The translations under genes and the position numbers were made by a program. Shown in pieces: positions 1-6,190 of a stretch of 6,574 nucleotides of DNA. The DNA is from Humitalea sp038249305 (GTDB lineage Bacteria > Pseudomonadota > Alphaproteobacteria > Acetobacterales > Acetobacteraceae): the NCBI GenBank assembly GCA_038249305.1, contig JBBRWI010000208.1, positions 1-6,574 of the forward strand, written 5' to 3'. The notes beneath the pieces are model-generated. The model searched no databases. It had not been told where the DNA came from and saw only the letters and a list, made by a program, of their open reading frames with translations. Numbering within the stretch: position 1 is the stretch's first letter; every line of letters starts with the position of its first letter.

Positions 1-1454
1 CAGTACCTGTCGCTGGCCGCCGATTGCATGCCCTGCCACACCGGCCCGGGCGGAAAACCCTTTGCCGGAGGTCTGGCGCTGAACACGCCCTTCGGCAGTG
101 TCGTCTCCCCCAACATCACCCCCGATACCGCGACCGGCATCGGCGCCTGGACCGAGGCGCAATTCTGGGCGGCGCTGCACAACGGCGTCGGCCGGCGGGG
201 CGAGGATTTGTATCCGGTGATGCCCTTCACCTCCTACACCGGCATGACGCGCGACGATGCGCGGGCGATCTTCGCCTATCTGCGATCATTGGAGCCGGTG
301 CACGCACCCCGGCCGCCGAACGGGCTGGCTTTTCCCTTCAGCATCCGGGCGACGCTGGGGTTCTGGCGCGAGCTGTACTTCCGCCCGGTCACCTTCGCGG
401 CCGATCCGGCCAGGAGCCACGACTGGAACCGCGGCGCCTACCTCGTAAACGTGCTCGGCCACTGCGGCGAATGCCATACACCACGCAACATCCTGGGCGC
501 GATCGAACCATCGCGCGCGCTGTCCGGCGCCGTCGTGGACGGTTGGTTCGCGCCGAACATCTCGGACAGCAATACCGGCATCGGCGGTTGGACGGTCGAT
601 CGCCTGACCGCCTGGCTGCGCACCGGCACCGACACCCGCAAGGGCAGCGTGTTCGGCCCGATGCAGGAGGTCGTGGGCCATAGCCTGTCGCATCTGAACG
701 AAGCCGATGTGCGGGCGATCGCGACCTACCTCACTTCGACCGCGCCGCAGCGGCCGGGGGTCGTGGCCTCACCGCACCTGACCGGCGAGGAGGCGCGCGT
801 GGGCGCGGCCCTGTACAGCCAGAATTGCAGCGGCTGCCACCAGCCGCAGGGCAGCGGCATCCCGGGCGCGATCCCGCCGCTGGCAGGCAACCAGGCGGTG
901 ACGGCTGCACGGCCGAACAATATCGTGCAGGTGATGCTCAACGGCCTGCCGGCCGCCAATGGGCTGGGCGCCATGCCCTCCTTCGCCATGACCCTGGACG
1001 ATGCCGAGATGGCGATCCTGACCAACTACGTTCGCAATTCATGGGGCAATGCGGGGCGGGCGGCAGCGACGCCAGCGCTGGTCGCGTCGATCCGCAACGC
1101 GGCCACGGTCAGCCCGGCGGGGACCGAGGCGGCGCGCGCGCTGTGCCCGGCGGGCAACGCCTTCACCGGCGCGGTCGGGCCCACCGGCTTGCCGGCCGGG
1201 GCGGCGGCGCTGATGCAGGGGAGCGACAGCTACGACCTGTTGAACCGCACCGACCTGGTGCTGCGGACGCTGCGGCGTGACAACCCGACGGCCAGCGGTG
1301 CCGACCTGACCGATGCGCTGATTGGCGCCTATTGCCCGGCGGTGGCGAATGACCCGGGGCTTTCGGCCAGCGACAAGCAGCAGCGGCTGTCCTGTTCCGG
1401 TCGAACGTGCTGGCGGGCATCGCGGCGCTGCCCCCCGTCGCGGTGCCGCGCTGA
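1..1454 (+). CDS. Triheme cytochrome c, 5'-truncated by the window and with an apparent C-terminal frameshift
   Basis: This is a c-type cytochrome with three heme domains. It is exported and probably carries electrons from a periplasmic or membrane-bound dehydrogenase to the respiratory chain. Counting residues from base 1, the heme motifs are CMPCH (9-13, bases 25-39), CGECH (155-159, bases 463-477) and CSGCH (276-280, bases 826-840). Each is followed by a plausible methionine ligand: YPVMPF, GPMQEVV and GAMPSF. The paired PNIT/PNIS and TGIGGWT motifs are typical of the cytochrome subunits of membrane-bound alcohol and gluconate dehydrogenases. The signal peptide and start lie upstream of the window. 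After the third heme domain comes a tail of about 130 residues with two CPA motifs (Cys382, Cys445). In the first frame no stop occurs until about 3318. At about 1389 the reading should slip by -1, which gives a family-like ending (LFRSNVLAGIAALPPV) and a TGA at 1452-1454. One G lost from a GG pair would explain it. Whether this is a real mutation or a sequencing error cannot be decided here. The family call is firm; the exact partner enzyme is unknown. Confidence 0.86.
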
Positions 1455-1458
1455 CCGG

Positions 1459-1498
1459 CTGGAGCACGATGCGTTCATTCAAACGCATCGTGCTCCAG
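1459..1498. repeat. Perfect 17-bp inverted repeat (hairpin 1), downstream of the cytochrome gene
   Basis: Arms 1459-1475 and 1482-1498 are perfectly complementary over 17 bp around a 6-base loop (1476-1481). The stem begins five bases after the cytochrome stop at 1454. No long T-run follows directly on the plus strand (the next bases are AAGTGTTTTG). It could fold in RNA of either strand and stop transcription from both sides. The length and perfection of the arms, and its pairing with a second palindrome, make a dispersed intergenic repeat at least as likely as a simple terminator. Confidence 0.8.
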
Positions 1499-1509
1499 AA
1501 GTGTTTTGT

Positions 1510-1563
1510 TCTAGAGCAATATCGGATCAGATGGAATCATCTGATCCGATTTCTTGCTCTAGA
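1510..1563. repeat. Long interrupted palindrome (hairpin 2) with TCTAGAGC ends, between convergent genes
   Basis: The outer arms 1510-1519 and 1554-1563 (TCTAGAGCAA and its complement) pair over 10 bp. A small internal loop follows (1 base against 3), then the inner arms 1521-1533 and 1538-1550 pair over 13 bp around the tetraloop GAAT. The structure ends four bases from the stop of the solute-binding protein gene (1567), which converges from the other side. It is AT-richer than its surroundings. Palindromes with TCTAGAGC ends are, from memory, a common dispersed intergenic repeat in alphaproteobacterial genomes. A role as bidirectional terminator is inferred from position and folding. Confidence 0.78.
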
Positions 1564-1566
1564 GCC

Positions 1567-3162
1567 TCAGCGCGCCGTCTTGCGGATGTTCCACGGCACG
1601 ATGATGCCCGGCATCGCCAGGATGCCGGAAATTCGCGGGCTATGCGCGATCGGCAGGAACCACTGGCCGAAGGGCACATAGGGCACCAGGCGATAGGCGC
1701 TGGTCTGCAGGTCGTCCAGGATACGGCGTCGTTCCTCCGGCGACGCGGCATAGGGATAGGCATCGATGAGCGCCTGATGCGCCGCGTCGCAGGGCCAGCC
1801 TGGCCAGGCGCGCTCGCAGGACGCCTGCATCGGCACATTGCCCACCGGGTCCGACGCGCCAAGCCCGTTCCAGAAGGTCAGGCCGATGTGCCAGCCGCCC
1901 TCGGCCGGCGGGCGGCGGTTGGCCCGCCGGCCGGCCATCGAGGCGAAATCCATCGCCTGCACATCGGTGCGGAACCCCACCGCCTGCATCTGCTGCGCCA
2001 GGACCAGGGTGGCCGCGTGCATGAACGGGTTGTCGGTCGGGTCCATGATGACGATCGGCGCGCCGGCGTAGCCGCTGTCGCGCAGCAATTCCCGCGCCCG
2101 CGCGACGGCCGCCGGGCTGCCGAGGCCGGGCGGCACCCCCGCCTGGGTTTCCTGCGGCGACCCGCAGACGAAGAAGGCGTGGCAGATCTGCGTCAGCGCC
2201 GGGTCGGGGAACATCGCCTGCAGGAACTCTTCCTGGTTCACCAGCAGCATCAGCGCTTCGCGCGCGCGGGGGTCGTTGAACGGCGGGTGGATGTGGTTCA
2301 TCCGGATCATGCCCGGCGCACCCAGCGTATTGGTCCGCAGGATTCGCATGCCGCGCCGCGCCAGCATCGGCAGGAAATCGACGCCCGGGGTTTCGATGTA
2401 GTCCAGCTCACCCTGGATCAGCGCAAGCGCCGAGGTCTGCGCATTGGCGATGTTCAGCCATTCGACACGCTCGACGAAGACCCGCTTGGCGCCGGCGGTG
2501 CCGGAGGGGTCTTCCGCGCGCGGCACGTAGGCAGGGTTGCGGCGATAGACGACCTTGCTGCCCGGCACCCATTCCTCGCGCACGAAGATGAAGGGGCCGC
2601 TGCCGATGGTGTCCTGGATATTGGTGAAGGGATCGGTCGCGGCGACCCTGGCCGGCATGATCGCGGGCATGTTGCCGGCCGGCTTGGACAATGCGTCCAG
2701 CATCAGCCCGTAGGGGCGGTTCAGCGTCCAGACGATGGTCTTACCATCGGGTTCGGCGGTGAGGCTGGTGGTGATCGCCAGGATCTGGCGGCCATGCGGA
2801 TCGCGCGCCGCCCAGCGCCGCAGCGAGGCGACCACATCGGTGGCAGTGACCGGCGCACCATCGTGGAACAGCAACCCGTCGCGCAGGGTGAAGCGCCAGA
2901 CGAGGTTGTCGGCCGAAACGCCGAAGGCACCGACCATCTGCGGCTGCGGCCGCTGTTCGGCGTCGCGGCCGAACAACTGGTCGTAGATCATATGCGCGTG
3001 GCTCTGCACGACGCCGGCGGTGGTGTTGATCGGGTCCAGCGTCTGCAGGTCGGCGTTGGGCACGATGCGCAGGATCTGCTCGGGCGGCAGGGTCTGGGCC
3101 ATCGCAGGCGGGGTCAGCAAGGCCGCCAGGATCGGCAGGGCCGTCCAGAACCGTTGTGTCAT
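1567..3162 (-). CDS. ABC transporter substrate-binding protein, family 5 (peptide/nickel/glutathione type)
   Basis: This is a periplasmic solute-binding protein of 531 residues, a normal size for SBP_bac_5. A signal peptide covers residues 1-23 (hydrophobic core ALPILAALL, likely cleavage at AMA-QT). The mature start LRIVPNADLQTLDP (31-44) and the HMIYDQLFGRD segment (57-67) are classic for the family. So are WRFTLRDGLLFHDGAPVTATDV (89-110), IGSGPF (186-191), VERVEW (230-235, here FVERVEW), IQGELDYIE (249-257) and a closing YVPFGQW (495-501). Members bind oligopeptides, glutathione (GsiB), nickel, opines or other small molecules; the ligand cannot be read from this sequence. The start at 3162 is chosen because the signal peptide follows at once and GGAGGA lies 7 bases upstream. 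An in-frame ATG at 3180 would bury that site. The gene is last in the operon, 14 bp after the GST gene. No permease or ATPase gene is in the window, so it is an orphan here. Confidence 0.93.
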   Translation of the reverse strand: MTQRFWTALPILAALLTPPAMAQTLPPEQILRIVPNADLQTLDPINTTAGVVQSHAHMIYDQLFGRDAEQRPQPQMVGAFGVSADNLVWRFTLRDGLLFHDGAPVTATDVVASLRRWAARDPHGRQILAITTSLTAEPDGKTIVWTLNRPYGLMLDALSKPAGNMPAIMPARVAATDPFTNIQDTIGSGPFIFVREEWVPGSKVVYRRNPAYVPRAEDPSGTAGAKRVFVERVEWLNIANAQTSALALIQGELDYIETPGVDFLPMLARRGMRILRTNTLGAPGMIRMNHIHPPFNDPRAREALMLLVNQEEFLQAMFPDPALTQICHAFFVCGSPQETQAGVPPGLGSPAAVARARELLRDSGYAGAPIVIMDPTDNPFMHAATLVLAQQMQAVGFRTDVQAMDFASMAGRRANRRPPAEGGWHIGLTFWNGLGASDPVGNVPMQASCERAWPGWPCDAAHQALIDAYPYAASPEERRRILDDLQTSAYRLVPYVPFGQWFLPIAHSPRISGILAMPGIIVPWNIRKTAR

Positions 3163-3169
3163 GGTCCGT

Positions 3170-3175
3170 TCCTCC
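3170..3175 (-). promoter_or_regulatory. Shine-Dalgarno site of the solute-binding protein gene
   Basis: On the minus strand GGAGGA lies 7 bases upstream of the ATG at 3162. It is the strongest ribosome binding site in the cluster and decides between the starts at 3162 and 3180. It sits immediately downstream of the GST stop codon (3177-3179), so the gene has its own initiation site inside the operon. This fits higher expression of a periplasmic binding protein than of its neighbours. Confidence 0.7.
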
Positions 3176-3176
3176 G

Positions 3177-3818
3177 TCATGCGAGCACGATGCCTTTTGG
3201 CACGGCCATGCCGGCCCGAATACCGGGGCGTTGCCCCAGTCGCGCGAACCAGCCCGCCAAATGTGGCGTCGCCGCCAGGTCCCGTTCGGCCCAGGCGTGG
3301 CGGGCGATCCAGGGGTAGGCGGCAAAATCCGCGATGCTGACGTCGGGTCCGGCCAGATGGGTCGCCTCGGCCAGCCGTGCATCGAGCAGGGCATAGACCC
3401 GGTCCACCACGCCGCGCGCATAGGCCTGCGCGGGTTCGGGCTTGTCCGCCGCAAGGCCCAGCCAGTGATGCGCCTGGCCGGTCGCGGGGCCGAGCCCCGT
3501 CAGCGCCACCATCAGCCAGGCCAGGGTCGCCGCGCGGGCCGCCCCGGTGCCGGGCAGGAAGCGGCCATGCGCTTCGGCCAGGTGCAGCAGGATCGCGCCA
3601 CTTTCGAACAGCACCAGCGGCGGGGCGGTCTCGGCTTCCTCGACCAGGATGGGCACCTTGCCGAACGGGTTCAGGGCCAGGATTGCGGGGGCGAATTGTT
3701 CGCGGGCACGGATGTTCACGCCGGTGACGGCATAGGACAGGCCGAGTTCTTCCAGCAGGATCGACACGCGATGGGTATTGGGCGTTGCCCAGCCATAAAG
3801 GTGGCGGCGCAGAATCAT
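3177..3818 (-). CDS. Glutathione S-transferase, Nu class / YfcG-YghU-like
   Basis: This cytosolic GST-fold protein has 213 residues, the usual length. The N-terminal thioredoxin-like domain (about 5-88) has the Thr-Pro-Asn motif at 12-14 (ATPNTHRVSILLEELGL). In YfcG, YghU and Ure2p-like proteins this motif replaces the catalytic Tyr, Ser or Cys. The cis-proline loop NPFGKVPIL is at 50-58 (Pro56), and the Glu-Ser pair that binds the glutathione gamma-glutamyl group is at 72-73 (FESGAIL). The helical C-terminal domain has GLGPATGQAHHW (108-119), close to the Nu-class pattern GLGPMxGQNHHF, and the folding motif SIADFAAYPW (161-170). Known Nu-class enzymes use two glutathiones and act as disulfide-bond oxidoreductases, with weak classical transferase activity. 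Its ATG overlaps the stop of the transporter gene upstream as ATGA, which indicates translational coupling. The family call is strong; the native substrate is unknown. Confidence 0.92.
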   Translation of the reverse strand: MILRRHLYGWATPNTHRVSILLEELGLSYAVTGVNIRAREQFAPAILALNPFGKVPILVEEAETAPPLVLFESGAILLHLAEAHGRFLPGTGAARAATLAWLMVALTGLGPATGQAHHWLGLAADKPEPAQAYARGVVDRVYALLDARLAEATHLAGPDVSIADFAAYPWIARHAWAERDLAATPHLAGWFARLGQRPGIRAGMAVPKGIVLA

Positions 3819-4912
3819 CTGGCCGGCATTCCGAAGAAGGGTCGCATCCGTATCCCGATCCAGCAGCCTGGCAGCACCGCCACAAGCCAGACCAGCCCAT
3901 GCAGGCTGCCCGACGACAAGCCGCCGACAAAGGCGCCGATGTTGCAGCCTGCCGAAAGCCGGGCGCCGACCCCCATCAGCAAGCCGCCCAGCGCCGCCGC
4001 CAGGGCCGGGCGCAGCGCCAGCGGCGTGCTGTGCCGCAACCGGCCGGTCGCAGCGGCGGCCAGCAGCGCGCCCAGCAGCAGCCCCATGTCCGACAGCGCG
4101 CTGTGCATGGCAAGGAAGGGGGCCGCCAATGCCGCCCGCGGGCCCGCCCAGGACCAGAAGTCCATGCCCGCCGGGCTGAGCCCGATCGCGGCGGCCGCCT
4201 TGGCCCCCGCCACCGTCAGCCCCATCGTGACACCCCAGGGCTGGCCGGAGACCAGGAACAGCGCCCCGGCCAGCGCCCCGATCGCGCCCGCTGCCGCCAC
4301 CTCGTGTCGCCGGGGCCAACCGCCCCAATGCCGCAAGACGATCGCCACCCCTGCCAGCACGGCCAGGGTCGCCGCCAAGCCGCCCCAGGCACCGAACCGG
4401 GCTGCCAGATCCCAGGGCGGCGCTTCCGGCAGTCGCATCGCCGTTGGCAACACCAGGCTGCCGAACAGGCTGCCGAGGCAAAAAAACGGCAGCGCCACCC
4501 ACATCCGCCGCGACCCTGCGCCGGCGGCGACCAGCGTGCCCGACCCGCAGCCGCTGGCCAGTTGCATGCCCAGCCCGAACACCCCTGCGCCGACCAATAG
4601 CATCGGCCCGATGCCGGCGACATAGCGCCCATGGCCCTCACCCAGCAGCGCCACGGGAATGACCACCAGCGCCGCCACCGCCGGGATCATCAGCGACGCC
4701 GAGACCGCGCGCGCATCGCCCGCCACCAGCAGGTCGCGGAAGCCACCGGCGAAGCCAAAATCGGTCAGCACGAACACCACGCCCAGCAGCAGGGCGACGC
4801 CGAAGACGGGCAGCAATGCGGGATCGCCCATGGCCCCGACGCGCCCGGCGACGGCGGCAGCGGCGACGCCACCGATGCCGAGCCCGACCCAGGCCGGTTC
4901 AGTCGGTCGCAC
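3815..4912 (-). CDS. YeeE/YedE family inner-membrane protein, probable sulfur-compound transporter
   Basis: This is a polytopic inner-membrane protein of 365 residues with roughly nine or ten hydrophobic segments. Two repeated half-domains each carry the signature cysteine loop: MQLASGCGSGTL (116-127, Cys122) and LSAGCNIGAF (319-328, Cys323), followed by SSGSLHGLVW (333-342). In the characterised homologue YeeE/TsuA such loops relay thiosulfate across the membrane through cysteine contacts. The third TsuA cysteine, near the N-terminus, seems absent: the corresponding region (about 50-60) reads TDFGFAGGFRD. Substrate specificity may therefore differ. The GTG at 4912 is the earliest start seen and overlaps the end of the DUF302 gene by 14 bp. 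No good ribosome site precedes it, so coupling to the upstream gene is likely. A later start (for example Met28) is possible but would remove a probable first membrane helix. The 3' end overlaps the GST start by 4 bp. Confidence 0.88.
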   Translation of the reverse strand: MRPTEPAWVGLGIGGVAAAAVAGRVGAMGDPALLPVFGVALLLGVVFVLTDFGFAGGFRDLLVAGDARAVSASLMIPAVAALVVIPVALLGEGHGRYVAGIGPMLLVGAGVFGLGMQLASGCGSGTLVAAGAGSRRMWVALPFFCLGSLFGSLVLPTAMRLPEAPPWDLAARFGAWGGLAATLAVLAGVAIVLRHWGGWPRRHEVAAAGAIGALAGALFLVSGQPWGVTMGLTVAGAKAAAAIGLSPAGMDFWSWAGPRAALAAPFLAMHSALSDMGLLLGALLAAAATGRLRHSTPLALRPALAAALGGLLMGVGARLSAGCNIGAFVGGLSSGSLHGLVWLVAVLPGCWIGIRMRPFFGMPAR

Positions 4913-5363
4913 GCCGCACCAGACCGTCCAGGAAGGTGTCGAGCCGTGTCAGATCCTCGGGCGACATCGCGATGCCATGGCGGCCGAACACCCGTGTGCC
5001 GATGTCCTGGCCGCTGCTGCGGGTGACCTGCGCCCGGCCGGTGTCGTCGGTCCAGACCAGCACGCGCATCGGCAGGTCCAGGGCCAGCGTCGGCGTGGCC
5101 CGCATCGCCTGCGTGCCGCCGCGCGGGTTCCCGAAGAAGATGACGGTGCGCGGCGCCAGGTCGAGGCCGGCGGCCGTGGCCGCGGCGGCATGATCGATTT
5201 CGGTGAAGACCACCCATTCCGCGGCGCGGACGGCCGCGGCGAACCGCTGGCTGGTCTCGGCGAGCGAATGGGCGCTCGGGCGGCTGACCAGGCCCGCCTG
5301 CTGCGCGGCAGCCGGGTGCGCCATAAGGCAAAGCGTCAGGATCAAGGCGCGCAGGGGCTGCAT
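4899..5363 (-). CDS. Secreted DUF302 domain protein
   Basis: The protein has 154 residues. A signal peptide covers residues 1-20 (hydrophobic ALILTLCLMA, cleavage likely at AAA-QQ), so it is probably periplasmic. The rest is one DUF302 domain: the ET.RF helix (36-41), FTEIDHAAAA (53-62), the glycine loop IFFGNPRGGTQAM (75-87), LDLPMRVLVW (95-104) and the closing RHGI (128-131). DUF302 proteins have a small alpha/beta fold. Their biochemical role is not established, although they are often encoded near redox, sulfur or metal-related genes. The ATG at 5363 has AAAGGA 8 bases upstream on the minus strand. It is the first gene of the four-gene cluster. Its 3' end overlaps the transporter gene by 14 bp, which links the secreted protein to that transporter in expression. 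Confidence 0.9.
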   Translation of the reverse strand: MQPLRALILTLCLMAHPAAAQQAGLVSRPSAHSLAETSQRFAAAVRAAEWVVFTEIDHAAAATAAGLDLAPRTVIFFGNPRGGTQAMRATPTLALDLPMRVLVWTDDTGRAQVTRSSGQDIGTRVFGRHGIAMSPEDLTRLDTFLDGLVRRATD

Positions 5364-5494
5364 GGGGGCGGTCCTTTACAAGAGTGATCCTAGTTCGCGC
5401 CAGGGGATGGAACGGTTACTCAGAAATCGGCCTCCGGCCCGCGCGGCGATGACCCCATATGCTACGAGTGGGATCGCTGCACGTTGAGGCCTTC
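5364..5494. promoter_or_regulatory. Divergent intergenic control region between the DUF302 operon and tspO
   Basis: This gap of 131 bases separates two genes that read away from each other, so it must hold or receive the promoters for both, unless either is transcribed from further off. It contains the ribosome sites of both genes: AAAGGA on the minus strand (5372-5377) and TGAGG on the plus strand (5485-5489). A TAGGAT-like -10 candidate lies on the minus strand near 5387-5392. No convincing -35 partner, operator palindrome or riboswitch fold could be recognised. Confidence 0.4.
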
Positions 5495-5980
5495 ATGGAT
5501 TTCGAAATCATCATGCCCTTCCTCGGCTTCCTCGGCACCTGCTTCGTGGCCGCGCTGTCGGGGGCGATTTTCAAGCCGGGCCAGTGGTATAAGGATTTGG
5601 CCAAGCCCTGGTGGCGGCCGCCGAACTGGCTGTTCGGGCCAGCCTGGGCGGTGTTGTACATCTGCGTCGCGGTCGCCGGCTGGACCATCTGGCGCCGCGC
5701 CGGCTTCGACGCCGGCGGCACCGCATTGGCCGTCTGGGCCGGGTCTCTGGTGCTGAACGCGGCCTGGTCGGCGTTCTTCTTCGGGCTGCGCCGGCCGGAC
5801 TGGGCGTTTGCCGAGGTGGTCCTGCTGTGGCTGTCGATCCTGGCGACGATCTTGGTGTTTTATCCGATCGACGCGGGCGCAGCCTGGCTGCTGGTGCCCT
5901 ACCTGGGTTGGGTCGCCTACGCCGCCTATTTGAACCTGACGATCTGGCGGATGAACCGGGAGCGTTGGGCGCGCGCGTGA
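5495..5980 (+). CDS. tspO: TspO/MBR family membrane protein
   Basis: This five-helix membrane protein has 161 residues, the usual TspO length. The family signature PWWRPPNWLFGPAWAVLY covers residues 38-55. Further conserved stretches are LNAAWSAFFFGLRRP (87-101), the FAEVVLLWLSILATI helix (105-119) and VPYLGWVAYAAYLN (134-147). Bacterial TspO binds porphyrins and related tetrapyrroles in the membrane. In Rhodobacter it is an oxygen-linked regulator of photosynthesis genes; elsewhere it is tied to stress and tetrapyrrole handling. The ATG at 5495 is preferred because TGAGG stands 5 bases upstream and the first helix follows directly. An upstream in-frame ATG at 5459 would add 12 poorly matching residues and has no ribosome site. 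It is monocistronic here: divergent from the DUF302 operon and convergent with crcB. Confidence 0.93.
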   Translation: MDFEIIMPFLGFLGTCFVAALSGAIFKPGQWYKDLAKPWWRPPNWLFGPAWAVLYICVAVAGWTIWRRAGFDAGGTALAVWAGSLVLNAAWSAFFFGLRRPDWAFAEVVLLWLSILATILVFYPIDAGAAWLLVPYLGWVAYAAYLNLTIWRMNRERWARA

Positions 5981-6184
5981 CTTTCGGTCGCGCTGGCGCA
6001 TCATCGCCGGCCATGCCGGCAGCCCATATCGCCGCGTTGCGCCGGGCAGGTACATCGCCGCCAATTGCGCCGGGCAGGTACATCGCCGCCAACCGCGCCT
6101 GGCCGGACCGTTCCATCTGCGACATGGCAATGAAGGCCTGCGCCACCGTCGGCCCCACGGATCAGCCCGGGCGCAAAAGCCTGC
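5981..6184. other. Convergent intergenic gap between tspO and crcB, no gene seen
   Basis: About 200 bases hold no convincing gene in any frame. The open frames crossing it are high-GC shadows that end in or overlap tspO or crcB. The gap contains a short hairpin (stem GCCGG/CCGGC, 6006-6020, without a T-run), the 28-bp tandem duplication listed separately, and a weak terminator-like sequence at its right edge. No tRNA or small RNA could be recognised. Confidence 0.6.
6037..6092. repeat. Perfect tandem duplication of a 28-bp unit
   Basis: Two identical 28-base units stand head to tail, 6037-6064 and 6065-6092, each beginning TTGCGCCGGGCAGG and ending CGCCGCCAA. A degenerate partial unit seems to precede them (GCCGGCAG...ATCGCCGCG, about 6015-6036) and another to follow (CGCGCCTGGCCGG, about 6093-6106). 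The unit length is not a multiple of three, which argues against a coding repeat. It most likely arose by replication slippage. The units abut with no spacer, so this is not a CRISPR array. Confidence 0.9.
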
Positions 6185-6190
6185 TCAGGC
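6171..6190 (-). terminator. Weak terminator-like hairpin at the end of crcB
   Basis: Read on the minus strand, GCCTGAGCAGGC forms a four-base stem (GCCT/AGGC) around GAGC and is followed by TTTT. It overlaps the crcB stop codon. The stem is short for an intrinsic terminator, so this is a tentative call from position and pattern only. Confidence 0.3.

Noticed and set aside
28..3318. Open plus-strand frame of over 1,000 codons continuing from the cytochrome
   Set aside because: After about 1389 the translation is Arg-, Gly- and His-rich, passes through the palindromes and runs antisense to the solute-binding protein and part of the GST gene. It is open only because of the high GC content and the frameshift.
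3163..3930. N-terminal extension of the solute-binding protein frame up to 3930
   Set aside because: It overlaps the GST gene in another frame, has no family similarity, and precedes a clear signal peptide with a strong ribosome site at the 3162 start.
3819..4502. N-terminal extension of the GST frame to 4502
   Set aside because: It is an out-of-frame shadow of the YeeE/YedE gene. The GST fold begins directly at the ATG at 3818, which overlaps the upstream stop as ATGA.
3156..4625. Long plus-strand open frame opposite the GST and transporter genes
   Set aside because: Low-complexity Pro/Ala/Arg/Gln-rich product with no recognisable domain; antisense shadow of two well-supported genes.
5459..5494. 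Upstream start for tspO at 5459
   Set aside because: The added residues do not match the family and no ribosome site precedes that ATG. The 5495 start has TGAGG at good spacing.
6037..6092. Possible CRISPR-type repeat, because the unit is 28 bp
   Set aside because: The units are directly adjacent with no spacer, only two are intact, and no cas gene is present.
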